From JAULZV01 sp964401885 (GTDB taxonomy: Bacteria > Patescibacteriota > Minisyncoccia > Phycocordibacterales > JAACPR01), in contig CAYOAC010000021.1 in the NCBI GenBank assembly GCA_964401885.1, positions 1-12,224 of the forward strand: a stretch of DNA of 12,224 nucleotides, read 5' to 3'. Positions within the stretch are counted from its first letter, which is position 1. Each line of letters begins with the position of its first letter. Of the stretch, positions 1-5,919 are shown one piece after another. The notes beneath the pieces were generated by a model. That model saw only the letters and a list, made by a program, of their open reading frames with translations, was not told the origin of the DNA and ran no database searches. The translations under genes and the position numbers were made by a program.

Positions 1-761
1 CCTTCGAATGTAAATAGTTTTGTTACTTTACCCATATACGCGTGACCTTTTGGATCTTTAGCAATAATATTTGCACCATCTTTAATTGTTCCAGCATATA
101 CACGACAAATACCCATACGACCCAAAAAGTTATCATAAGCCAAGTTAAATACTTGTGCCTGGAGAGGAGTAACATCTTTTTCTTTATTAGAAGCCGGTGG
201 TACTTTTTCGAGTATCAAATCAAGTAATGGAGAAAGGTCTTTTAATTCATCTTCCATTTTTAATTTCGCAGTACCATCTCGCCCAACAGCATAGACTGTT
301 TCAAAGTCTAATTGTTCATCTGTTGCTCCCAAATCAAAAAATAATTCATATACTTCATCATGAGCTTTTTTAACATCAGCAGCAGGTTTATCAATCTTAT
401 TCAAAACCAGAATTGGTTTAAGACCAAGTTCAAGAGATTTTTTAAGTACGAACTTGGTTTGAGGCATAGGACCTTCGGCAGCATCTACAACAAGTAGAAC
501 AGAGTCAATAGACCGAAGCACTCGTTCCACTTCAGATCCAAAGTCCGCGTGACCTGGAGTGTCTAGAATATTAATTTTTGTATCTTTATAAAAAACAGAT
601 GTATTTTTGGCATAAATAGTAATACCACGCTCTTGTTCTAGTGCGTTTGAATCCATAGAAACATTACCATCAGACATTCCTGTTTGTTGTAATATTTTGT
701 CTGTTAATGTTGTTTTACCATGGTCTACATGGGCAATAATTGCAATATTTCTGATTTCCAT
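1..761 (-). CDS. typA: Ribosome-associated GTPase TypA/BipA, N-terminal part (partial)
   Basis: Translational GTPase of the EF-G-like TypA/BipA family, which binds ribosomes and is linked to ribosome assembly and stress growth. I translated 253 codons from the ATG at 761; the rest lies beyond position 1. Visible motifs are G1 AHVDHGKTT (residues 10-18), the switch-I segment ERGIT (44-48) followed by AKNT, G3 DTPGH (67-71) and G4 NKID (121-124). The run LFFDLGATDEQLDF after the GTPase core is typical of TypA rather than LepA or EF-G. Domain II begins near residue 200. The family is usually about 600 residues, so roughly 40% is present. The start is the first ATG in the frame and puts the P-loop at the expected position. 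No Shine-Dalgarno sequence precedes it. Identification is confident; function follows from the family. Confidence 0.93.
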   Translation of the reverse strand, partial: MEIRNIAIIAHVDHGKTTLTDKILQQTGMSDGNVSMDSNALEQERGITIYAKNTSVFYKDTKINILDTPGHADFGSEVERVLRSIDSVLLVVDAAEGPMPQTKFVLKKSLELGLKPILVLNKIDKPAADVKKAHDEVYELFFDLGATDEQLDFETVYAVGRDGTAKLKMEDELKDLSPLLDLILEKVPPASNKEKDVTPLQAQVFNLAYDNFLGRMGICRVYAGTIKDGANIIAKDPKGHAYMGKVTKLFTFE

Positions 762-801
762 AAAATAAGTAAATTAATAAGTTGAAGTTAGATTAAAACA
801 T

Positions 802-810
802 ATTTTATCA
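802..810 (-). promoter_or_regulatory. Extended -10 promoter element for typA
   Basis: On the minus strand this reads TGATAAAAT, a TGn extended -10 followed by TAAAAT. Transcription would start near 795, giving a leader of about 34 nt, so typA is one of the few genes here that would not be leaderless. No good -35 is visible and no Shine-Dalgarno sequence lies in the leader. Prediction only. Confidence 0.4.
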
Positions 811-821
811 AATAAGGCAAG

Positions 822-848
822 AAAAAAGCCCTTTTTAAGGGCTTTTTT
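822..848 (-). terminator. Rho-independent terminator of the two-gene membrane-protein unit
   Basis: A perfect 12-bp stem (822-833 with 837-848) with a 3-nt loop; its core is AAGGGC/GCCCTT and its outer arms are A6/T6. It lies just past the stop of the YtxH-like gene (871) on the minus strand and before the typA promoter. The A/T symmetry means it could also stop plus-strand transcription. Confidence 0.9.
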
Positions 849-870
849 CAGTATTTTTTAAAATAAGAGA

Positions 871-1257
871 TTATTTTTTAGCTGGTTTTGCTTTTGCTAC
901 AGCCTTTTTCTTTGGAGCAGTTTGTGTCTTAACAACTTTAACAATATGCTTCCAACTCTTTTTAAGATCAGCTACTACTTCTGAAAGATCTTCTGGAGTT
1001 ACATTTTTAAGAGCCTTGTATTTTGCTTCAACAGCATCAACAACTTTATTATAATTTTCCTCATTAACCTCTTTCATATTCTCAAGTTTTTCAACTACTT
1101 CCCCTTTTATCTTCAACATCCAACCCTTAATAACCTTTCTTTTCTTTTTACCTGCGTCTGTTCCATATAGAAAAACAGCTCCAGCTACTGCTGCCAAACC
1201 GGCTGCAATTGCTACGCCAACTTCTAATCCATTACCTGTTGTCTTCTTTTGTGCCAT
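871..1257 (-). CDS. YtxH-like small membrane protein with Lys/Ala-rich tail
   Basis: A 128-residue protein. Residues about 11-31 (LEVGVAIAAGLAAVAGAVFLY) form one Ala/Gly-rich membrane helix, followed at once by the basic stretch KKKRK, so the rest should be cytoplasmic. Residues 40-105 are charged and helical, possibly a coiled coil. The C-terminus (about 112-128) is a Lys/Ala/Pro-rich tail resembling those of histone-like proteins. The layout (Gly/Ala-rich helix, basic stop, amphipathic helix) matches the YtxH family (PF12732), whose function is not well known. It is the second gene of a unit, 36 nt after the stop of the upstream gene, and is followed by a terminator. No Shine-Dalgarno sequence is seen. 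The tail may bind nucleic acid or acidic envelope polymers; that is inference. Confidence 0.75.
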   Translation of the reverse strand: MAQKKTTGNGLEVGVAIAAGLAAVAGAVFLYGTDAGKKKRKVIKGWMLKIKGEVVEKLENMKEVNEENYNKVVDAVEAKYKALKNVTPEDLSEVVADLKKSWKHIVKVVKTQTAPKKKAVAKAKPAKK

Positions 1258-1293
1258 GTAAATATTCTTAAATTAACTATTAATAAATAAGTT

Positions 1294-1620
1294 TCATTTT
1301 TCTTTCGGTGCGTCTTTCTTTATTTTACCACGAGATTTAAAAACTTTTGCAAGAATAGTCCCCAGCGTCGCAACTATGATTCTTTCCATCATACCCCGTC
1401 CGTCAAGTATACTTTCAATCTTATTTTTTATACTATCGAAAGATTGACGTCCTTGTTGGTTTACATATGTAGATAAATACTCAAACTCTTTGACTATATT
1501 TTTTATCTTATTTACGATTATAAAAATATAAATTCCTAAGATTGTGACAAAAAATAAAATTATTAATACCAACAAAGAAGTAACAAAAAAGAATATATCC
1601 ATTTGAATAAAATTTTCCAT
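1294..1620 (-). CDS. Small membrane-anchored protein of unknown function
   Basis: A 108-residue protein I do not recognise. Residues about 9-35 form a very hydrophobic membrane helix (IFFFVTSLLVLIILFFVTIL), followed by a charged helical stretch (about 37-75) and a basic C-terminus (KSRGKIKKDAPKEK). It ends in TGA, useful evidence that TGA is a stop in this organism. It shares the one-helix plus basic-tail plan with its downstream neighbour, so the pair may act together at the membrane. A weaker alternative start is Met7. The ATG at 1620 is favoured because an extended -10 box ends 6 nt before it, as at other genes in the window. Confidence 0.75.
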   Translation of the reverse strand: MENFIQMDIFFFVTSLLVLIILFFVTILGIYIFIIVNKIKNIVKEFEYLSTYVNQQGRQSFDSIKNKIESILDGRGMMERIIVATLGTILAKVFKSRGKIKKDAPKEK

Positions 1621-1626
1621 GTATAA

Positions 1627-1635
1627 AGTATAACA
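1627..1635 (-). promoter_or_regulatory. Extended -10 promoter, leaderless start for the 1294-1620 gene
   Basis: On the minus strand this reads TGTTATACT. Its hexamer ends 6 nt before the ATG at 1620, so the transcript should begin at or within a few bases of the start codon. No clear -35 is visible. Confidence 0.55.
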
Positions 1636-1735
1636 AAAAATATTTGTATGCTACATATTTATCAAGAAGAGCGACCCTCTACGGAAACGCGATTTTTTTC
1701 ATATAATCGACAACAAAAGAGAAGTATAAATTTTA

Positions 1736-2404
1736 TTATTCAGCTGATACCACTCTAGCACATATTACATGTCCATCATTAGTTTTATCAGTGCTACCAT
1801 AACTTATTCCACCATCAAGACTCATAATAGTTGCGTAATATCCATCATTTGAATTAAATTGATTGCTAGACCAATAACTATTATCTTCAGCAAAAGAAGA
1901 ATGATAATTCAAAAAATATTGATCAGACATTCCATACAAAAGAATTGACATATTTGGAAGAAACCAATCACTTTGTCCACTTTCAACTAAATTATTACAA
2001 ACACTACTTGCATTATTCCAAGTATTTATACCTTGATCTGTAGACCATTGATAAGTGCCAGTCTGTTGTACTGTAGTCATCGTACCAACCACCCCAAAAA
2101 TCGTAACTCCATCTTTTATATTCTCAGGAACAAGATCATCAGCTTCTGCTTCTAACAATAAATAGATTTCTGAGAGTGTATTGAATGATGCAGATACAGA
2201 TCCTGGCACTTCAAATGGTGAGGATCCTCCTCTTGTTGGTTTGTCTAAGAAGTCTGTGAGTCTGTCATAAATATCATTCAGAGTATATTGTGTATCATCT
2301 CCCGCTGTTCCTGATGGAGTGAGTGTTCCAATGGCATATGTGGCAGTTGTGACAATTAGTATTGCTGATAGTGTTGTTGCGAGGGTGATTAATGTTTTTT
2401 TCAT
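1736..2404 (-). CDS. Exported Lcl/DUF1566-domain protein
   Basis: A 222-residue protein with a signal peptide or N-terminal anchor (MKKTLITLATTLSAILIVTTATYA, cleavage plausible after Ala24). Residues 41-86 contain two related helices, TLNDIYDRL and TLSEIYLLL. Next comes a motif PENIKDGVTIFGVVGT (93-108), of a kind seen in phage tail-associated and surface proteins. Residues about 119-218 look like the Lcl C-terminal domain (DUF1566, PF07603): QWSTDQGINTWNNASSVC, SDWFLPN, SYWSSNQ, and the terminal VICARVV that replaces the usual YVRCVR. C136 and C215 could form a disulfide outside the cell. The start is 1 nt after the stop of the upstream secreted gene, so the two are cotranscribed and probably translationally coupled. 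A role in surface binding is inferred from the family (Legionella collagen-like adhesin). Confidence 0.8.
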   Translation of the reverse strand: MKKTLITLATTLSAILIVTTATYAIGTLTPSGTAGDDTQYTLNDIYDRLTDFLDKPTRGGSSPFEVPGSVSASFNTLSEIYLLLEAEADDLVPENIKDGVTIFGVVGTMTTVQQTGTYQWSTDQGINTWNNASSVCNNLVESGQSDWFLPNMSILLYGMSDQYFLNYHSSFAEDNSYWSSNQFNSNDGYYATIMSLDGGISYGSTDKTNDGHVICARVVSAE

Positions 2405-2405
2405 A

Positions 2406-3185
2406 TTAATTTGTTATTGATAATGTTTTAATAAATGCTTTTGTTTTTGGTCCATAGTATCCGAGAGATGGTGTGATGTTATTAGCTTGTTGGAATTTGA
2501 TAAGTGCCTGTTTAGTTAAGTTTCCGAAATATGTTGTTTCATTCCCTGTAGAACCAGGAAGACCGTTTGCATTTATTAGAAAACCTTGAGAATTAAGAAA
2601 TTGTTGAAGTGCCTTAACATCATCTCCTGTTGAATTGAGTTCTAGATCTCGAGGATTGTTTGAGATAGGAAGAGTTGGTGCTGACGAGGTTTTAAATAAA
2701 TTAGGATATTGTTTTTTGAGATTTTCTGCTTGATCTGTCTTACCCATTTTGTTTAGATTTTCTACTCTATTTTGTATAGATGTACCCGTTGAAGATTTTT
2801 TGACTGGCGGTGGTGTATCTTCTGCTGGTGCCCATGTAGTTGTGACGTTAACTGGAGATTCAAATGAAAGCCATCCTGTGTTGTCGTTATATGCATAACC
2901 ACTGAATGTTCCGTTTGTTATTATGACATTAGAGAAATCAAAATACCCAACAGATTCACTCCATGCGTATCCGGATAGAGTTCCATTTGTATTTGTTATT
3001 CCTTCAAGTACAAGCCAACCTGTGTTGTCATTGTATGCATATCCAGTGACAGCAGTGTCGCTGATTGTTGCATTAGAGAAATTGAACCAACCCAAGGATT
3101 CACTCCATGCATTTCCTGATGTGTTTGCTGCGAACACGGGTGTTGTAACAAAAAATAAAAGGAATATTAATAAATATTTTCTCAT
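2406..3185 (-). CDS. Secreted repeat protein with C-terminal peptidoglycan-binding domain
   Basis: A 259-residue exported protein. Residues 1-19 (MRKYLLIFLLFFVTTPVFA) are a classic signal peptide ending in an AxA-like site. Residues 23-110 are four 16-residue modules starting at 23, 47, 71 and 95, each with Gly-[NY]-Ala-[WY] and a later Gly-[WY]. Residues 111-178 form a Pro/Ser/Lys-rich linker. Residues 179-259 are a PG_binding_1 domain (PF01471) with GDDVKALQQFL, YFGNLTKQALIKFQQ and GYYGPKTKAFI. It likely sits at the cell wall, with the modules as a displayed region. I chose the ATG at 3185 rather than the upstream in-frame ATG at 3236, because the longer form puts 17 residues before a complete signal peptide and starts at the edge of the promoter palindrome. 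It is followed 1 nt later by the Lcl-domain gene. Confidence 0.85.
   Translation of the reverse strand: MRKYLLIFLLFFVTTPVFAANTSGNAWSESLGWFNFSNATISDTAVTGYAYNDNTGWLVLEGITNTNGTLSGYAWSESVGYFDFSNVIITNGTFSGYAYNDNTGWLSFESPVNVTTTWAPAEDTPPPVKKSSTGTSIQNRVENLNKMGKTDQAENLKKQYPNLFKTSSAPTLPISNNPRDLELNSTGDDVKALQQFLNSQGFLINANGLPGSTGNETTYFGNLTKQALIKFQQANNITPSLGYYGPKTKAFIKTLSITN
2856..3119 (-). repeat. Four-module internal repeat with 24-residue period (alternating A-B-A-B)
   Basis: Within the secreted protein, modules start at residues 23, 47, 71 and 95, exactly 24 codons (72 nt) apart. Modules 1 and 3 read AWSES-[LV]-G-[WY]-F-[ND]-FSN; modules 2 and 4 read AYNDNTGWL. Hence there is a higher-order period of 48 codons (144 nt), also visible in DNA as near-identical pieces such as cctgtgttgtc near 2875 and 3017, and gattcactccatgc near 2953 and 3100. 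This implies a two-step duplication: an ancestral 24-residue unit, then a 48-residue pair. Confidence 0.85.
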
Positions 3186-3202
3186 TATAAATTTTTTAAT
3201 TT

Positions 3203-3231
3203 TTAACAATGACATTATATCAAAATATAAT
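3203..3231 (+). promoter_or_regulatory. Sigma-70-like promoter pointing into the 3232-3353 intergenic region
   Basis: TTAACA (3203-3208), a 17-bp spacer, and TATAAT (3226-3231): one mismatch in the -35 and a perfect -10 on the plus strand. Transcription would start near 3238 and run about 100 nt to the hairpin at 3302-3340. The -10 lies in the right arm of a perfect palindrome. Confidence 0.5.
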
Positions 3232-3235
3232 GTCA
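3210..3235. promoter_or_regulatory. Perfect palindrome carrying -10 boxes on both strands (candidate operator)
   Basis: Inverted repeat with arms tgacattatat (3210-3220) and atataatgtca (3225-3235), 11 bp each, around the 4-bp centre caaa. Each arm holds a TATAAT on one strand: 3226-3231 on plus and 3214-3219 on minus. On minus the box is preceded by TGA (3220-3222), making an extended -10 for the secreted-protein operon, with a predicted leader of about 21 nt. A symmetric site over the -10 is a typical place for a dimeric repressor. It could instead simply be a symmetric bidirectional promoter. Confidence 0.6.
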
Positions 3236-3247
3236 AAAATTTAAAAA

Positions 3248-3337
3248 ATGGGGATAAGTTTAATTAAAAAGCGAACACCACAAGAGTACTTCTATTTTAA
3301 CAAATCAAAAAGCGGCGCCTTCGGCGCCGCTTTTTGA
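3248..3337 (+). CDS. Possible 29-residue ORF ending inside the terminator
   Basis: ATG at 3248, TGA at 3335-3337. The peptide begins MGISLIKKRTPQEYF and ends KSGAFGAAF, its last third being encoded by the terminator hairpin itself. It begins 16 nt after the plus-strand -10 box, with no Shine-Dalgarno sequence. The sense of the last residues follows from the palindrome, so that part is no evidence for coding. It could be a real microprotein, a leader peptide without a downstream gene, or chance. Confidence 0.2.
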   Translation: MGISLIKKRTPQEYFYFNKSKSGAFGAAF

Positions 3338-3340
3338 TTT
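3302..3340. terminator. Long bidirectional Rho-independent terminator
   Basis: A perfect 18-bp stem (3302-3319 with 3323-3340), loop ttc, with a G/C-only core gcggcgcc and A5/T5 outer arms. On the minus strand it follows the DEAD-box gene stop by 13 nt. On the plus strand it has an equal T-run and would end the predicted small transcript from 3238. It is by far the most GC-rich element of the neighbourhood. Confidence 0.93.
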
Positions 3341-3353
3341 CTCTACACTTTTA

Positions 3354-4640
3354 TTATTCAATAAATGTAAGAGCTTTTCCACCTTTTCCTGCTCGTCCTG
3401 TTCGTCCTATTCGATGAACGTAATCTTCATAAGTTGCTGGTATATCATAGTTAATTACATGAGACACATTTGAAACATCGATACCTCTAGCTGCAACGTC
3501 GGTTGCAACCATAACTTGGGCTTTATTGTTTTTGAAAGCATCAAGCGATCTTTGTCTGTGCGATGGTCTTTTATCTCCATGCAGAGATTCAGCTCTTATA
3601 CCTTTATCAAGTAGAGTTTCAGCCAATCTTTCTACTCCATGTTTTGTTTTTCCAAAAACGATAACTTTATCGAATTCAGGTTTTGCTAATAACTTAATAA
3701 GAACTTCAACTTTTGATTCCCCTCTTCCAATTCGAATTACATCTTGCTCAACTGATTTTGCAGTATCACCTGTTTTTACAGAAATTCTTACTGGATCTTT
3801 TAGAAATTCATGAATAAGTCTTTCGATTTCTTTTGAAAGAGTAGCTGAGAAAAACAATGTATGTCTTTCTTTTGGCATTTTATCCATAAAATATCTCATA
3901 TCATTTATGAATCCCATATCAAGCATTCTATCGGCTTCATCAAGTACTACAGTATTGAACGTAGAAAGATCGAGAACTCGTCTTTCGATAAGGTCTTTGA
4001 TTCTTCCCGGTGTTCCAATTACGAAGTTATTAAATAATCGTAATGTTTTTATTTGTTTAAAAATAGGTGCTCCTCCTACGCATACAGCAGAAAAAATTCC
4101 CATTCCACTACAAAAAGCTCGGAATTCATCATCAATTTGTGTTGCCAACTCTCGAGTTGGAACAACAATCAAGATTTGTTCATCTTTGTCTTTTAATACT
4201 TTATTAATTAAAGGCAAAAGAAAAGCAGCGGTTTTACCTGTTCCAGTATTAGCAATTCCCACTACATCCACACCTTCAAGTACATGAGGTATAGCGTGAT
4301 CTTGAATTGGTGTTGGTAAAACATATCCTTTTTTAGCAATATTTTTTTGAATTTTTGAATCCAATGAAAAATCTGCAAAAGTATGTTTTGGAACAAATTC
4401 CACAACCTCTTCTGTTACGACAGCTTTATTAATAAATTTTGAAACATCAATGTGTGAACCTTTGAATCGTCCACCACCTCCACTGTTTCTTCGTCCCCCA
4501 CCAAAAGATGAACTTCTTCCTCCTTGGTATCCTCCTCTACTTCCACTTCTTCCAAAAGATGAACCTCCTCCTGACGATCGTCGAGAAGAAAATCCCCCTG
4601 ATCGTGGTGATCCACCACTTTTTGGTTTATTTTGATACAT
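3354..4640 (-). CDS. DEAD-box RNA helicase with Gly/Ser/Arg-rich N-terminus
   Basis: ATP-dependent RNA helicase of 428 residues, of the RhlE/CshA/DeaD group, acting in RNA unwinding, ribosome assembly or mRNA turnover. Residues 1-61 are low complexity, nearly all Gly, Ser, Arg and Phe (RGG/RSG-like). The core follows: Q motif FADFSLDSKIQ with TPIQ near 110-113, motif I ANTGTGKT (130-137), Ia PTRELA (161-166), Ib GTPGR (209-213), DEAD (234-237), SAT (265-267), IV VIVFGKTK, V ATDVAARGID (379-388) and VI HRIGRTGR (409-416). The protein stops 12 residues after motif VI, so it lacks the C-terminal extension that usually holds the basic RNA-binding tail; here the tail seems moved to the front. It is monocistronic, with a strong promoter, a structured leader and a strong terminator. 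Confidence 0.93.
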   Translation of the reverse strand: MYQNKPKSGGSPRSGGFSSRRSSGGGSSFGRSGSRGGYQGGRSSSFGGGRRNSGGGGRFKGSHIDVSKFINKAVVTEEVVEFVPKHTFADFSLDSKIQKNIAKKGYVLPTPIQDHAIPHVLEGVDVVGIANTGTGKTAAFLLPLINKVLKDKDEQILIVVPTRELATQIDDEFRAFCSGMGIFSAVCVGGAPIFKQIKTLRLFNNFVIGTPGRIKDLIERRVLDLSTFNTVVLDEADRMLDMGFINDMRYFMDKMPKERHTLFFSATLSKEIERLIHEFLKDPVRISVKTGDTAKSVEQDVIRIGRGESKVEVLIKLLAKPEFDKVIVFGKTKHGVERLAETLLDKGIRAESLHGDKRPSHRQRSLDAFKNNKAQVMVATDVAARGIDVSNVSHVINYDIPATYEDYVHRIGRTGRAGKGGKALTFIE

Positions 4641-4795
4641 AATATATGTTTATTATTTAGAATACCCGCTAATAAGCGGCTATTTGGTTAATTAATTGTA
4701 GGTAATGCCTCTTTTGCAGTTTTCAAATAAAGACAAATTACCTTTACGTCCTCAACATATACTCTGAAGACAAAAACTAGCGAGATTTACTTACT
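4641..4795 (-). promoter_or_regulatory. Structured 5' leader of the DEAD-box helicase mRNA
   Basis: About 154 nt between the predicted start of transcription (near 4795) and the ATG, against 0-35 nt for most genes here. Three hairpins can be drawn in the RNA: 4765-4771 with 4748-4754 (7 bp including one G-U, 10-nt loop); 4737-4747 with 4698-4706 (9 bp with a 2-nt AA bulge); and 4675-4679 with 4666-4670 (GC-rich 5 bp, tetraloop), extended by outer 4-bp arms at 4681-4684/4661-4664. The last lies about 20 nt before the start codon. No Shine-Dalgarno sequence or ORF was seen. In other bacteria, cold-shock helicase and csp mRNAs have long folded leaders; a similar role here is inference. Confidence 0.55.
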
Positions 4796-4800
4796 CGAAT

Positions 4801-4829
4801 AATATAACAAGTTTATGGATAAAAGTCAA
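4801..4829 (-). promoter_or_regulatory. Strong sigma-70-like promoter of the DEAD-box helicase
   Basis: On the minus strand: TTGACT (4824-4829), 17-bp spacer, TATATT (4801-4806), with TGT just before the -10. One mismatch in each hexamer plus an extended -10 make this the best promoter in the window. Confidence 0.75.
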
Positions 4830-4855
4830 ACAATTATTATATAAAGCAATGATAA

Positions 4856-5824
4856 TTATTTAATTTCTTTATTTGGGATAATTACTTTTTTGGCTAGGAA
4901 TTTTTTATATATCAATACAAGAATCTTAAGCAAAACAACAATTAGTGCAACGTAGAAAAAGAATCTAATAATTAATCCAGGTAATGCAAACGCAAACTCA
5001 ACAAAACCTTCGTAAAGATTTTTCATATCTACAAGAAAATTCCTGAACTCTATTTTAAGCGTGTTTAATGGTTTCCAACTAACTCCAAAAATTTTAACAT
5101 CAGGTTCTGCAGTAAGGTTAACATAAATATCAGACATATCTGTTTGTCTGTTCAAATACTCCAATTGTGCTTCAGTTGATTCAATTTTGCCACGTACTTC
5201 AGATAATCTCTGTTGCACATTTAAAATATCCTCTACACTAGAAGCTGATTTCATTATTACCAGATATTGTTCCTCTTCAGATTTATAATTTTTTAAATTC
5301 GCCAGTAAGTCAATATGTTGTGCTGTAACATCAGTCGTTTCTATACTTTCTGAATCTACTTTTTCTGCAACTTTCTTAATTTCATCCATTGCATCATTAA
5401 ATTTCTCGGATGGAACTCTAATGACAATACTTCCGCTTTTATAACCACTTTCTGCCTCATTTATATTAGAACTTTCTGTAAAGCCTTTGTAATTTTGAGC
5501 AATTAATTTTATTTGTTTTAATGACTGATCGATATTATTTACATTGATATAAAGATCACCACTTTGTATTATTTTCCTTTCAATTGGAGATGCCGGATTT
5601 GGTTTTTCATAACTTAAAGAATCTGTCTTAGATCTCGATATCTCTGGAAGTACTCCAGGCATAAAACTTGAAGTATTATCGTAACCATTTTTTTGAGAAA
5701 ATCTAGCTGAGTTTGTACTTGATAATAAAAACATTACAAACAAAATAGCGACAACAACAATCGTCAATATTGTTGCTAATATCTTATGTTGTTTGACCCA
5801 TACCAATAATTGATCGATATCCAT
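4856..5824 (-). CDS. DUF4349-domain membrane protein
   Basis: A 322-residue envelope protein. Residues 1-14 are cytoplasmic, 15-35 a membrane helix (ILATILTIVVVAILFVMFLL), and 36-80 a Ser/Asn-rich linker. DUF4349 (PF14257) covers about 81-305: ERKIIQSGDLYINVNNIDQSL, SGSIVIRVPSEKFNDAMDEIKK, a coiled coil near 175-228 (NVQQRLSEVRGKIESTEAQLEYL), then SDIYVNL. A second membrane helix lies at about 284-307, followed by basic KKFLAKK. The central part would be outside. The family is widespread, usually seen as a putative lipoprotein or membrane protein, with no settled function. No terminator was seen between its stop and the helicase promoter, so it may read through into that unit. Confidence 0.88.
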   Translation of the reverse strand: MDIDQLLVWVKQHKILATILTIVVVAILFVMFLLSSTNSARFSQKNGYDNTSSFMPGVLPEISRSKTDSLSYEKPNPASPIERKIIQSGDLYINVNNIDQSLKQIKLIAQNYKGFTESSNINEAESGYKSGSIVIRVPSEKFNDAMDEIKKVAEKVDSESIETTDVTAQHIDLLANLKNYKSEEEQYLVIMKSASSVEDILNVQQRLSEVRGKIESTEAQLEYLNRQTDMSDIYVNLTAEPDVKIFGVSWKPLNTLKIEFRNFLVDMKNLYEGFVEFAFALPGLIIRFFFYVALIVVLLKILVLIYKKFLAKKVIIPNKEIK

Positions 5825-5833
5825 ATTTATATA

Positions 5834-5839
5834 ATTATA
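5834..5839 (-). promoter_or_regulatory. Possible -10 box of the DUF4349 gene
   Basis: TATAAT on the minus strand, ending 9 nt before the ATG at 5824, consistent with leaderless transcription. It has no TGn extension, and the region 5825-5919 is almost entirely A and T, so a chance match is quite likely. Confidence 0.3.
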
Positions 5840-5919
5840 TTTATAACTTATATATTATATATCTTTTTTAAAATTTGTATTTATTATTTTAAACAAACTG
5901 ATATTATATTTTGAAATTT

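Larger units (their letters stand above)
3238..3340 (+). ncRNA. Possible small plus-strand transcript ending at a strong terminator
   Basis: Bounded by the plus-strand promoter at 3203-3231 and the hairpin plus T-run at 3302-3340. It would be about 100 nt, convergent with the DEAD-box gene and divergent from the secreted-protein operon. It also contains a short ORF (3248-3337), so it could be an mRNA. There is no family match that I can name. Evidence is positional only. Confidence 0.3.

Noticed and set aside
42..227. Plus-strand ORF of 61 codons
   Set aside because: Lies antisense inside typA, whose frame has clear GTPase motifs; its Ile/Asn/Phe-rich product has no domain.
1294..1296. UGA as a sense codon (code 25)
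   Set aside because: TGA ends this protein just after a basic tail, and also the protein ending at 8991 directly before a terminator; reading through gives no sensible extension here.
1675..1725. Possible hairpin or terminator after the Lcl-domain gene (cgatt/aatcg)
   Set aside because: Only about 5 bp with a long loop and no T-run in the right place; not convincing.
3186..3236. Longer N-terminus of the repeat/PG-binding protein (ATG at 3236)
   Set aside because: Would start at the edge of the palindromic promoter and put 17 residues before a complete signal peptide.
2923..3267. Plus-strand ORF of 114 codons
   Set aside because: Antisense shadow of the secreted repeat protein; its apparent repeats simply mirror the 144-nt DNA repeat of the real gene.
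3526..4287. Two plus-strand ORFs (95 and 126 codons)
   Set aside because: Antisense to the DEAD-box core, which holds all helicase motifs.
4415..4635. Acidic/Val-rich minus-frame ORF and proline-rich plus ORF at the helicase N-terminus
   Set aside because: Both are other-frame readings of the low-complexity Gly/Ser/Arg region and have no start signal.
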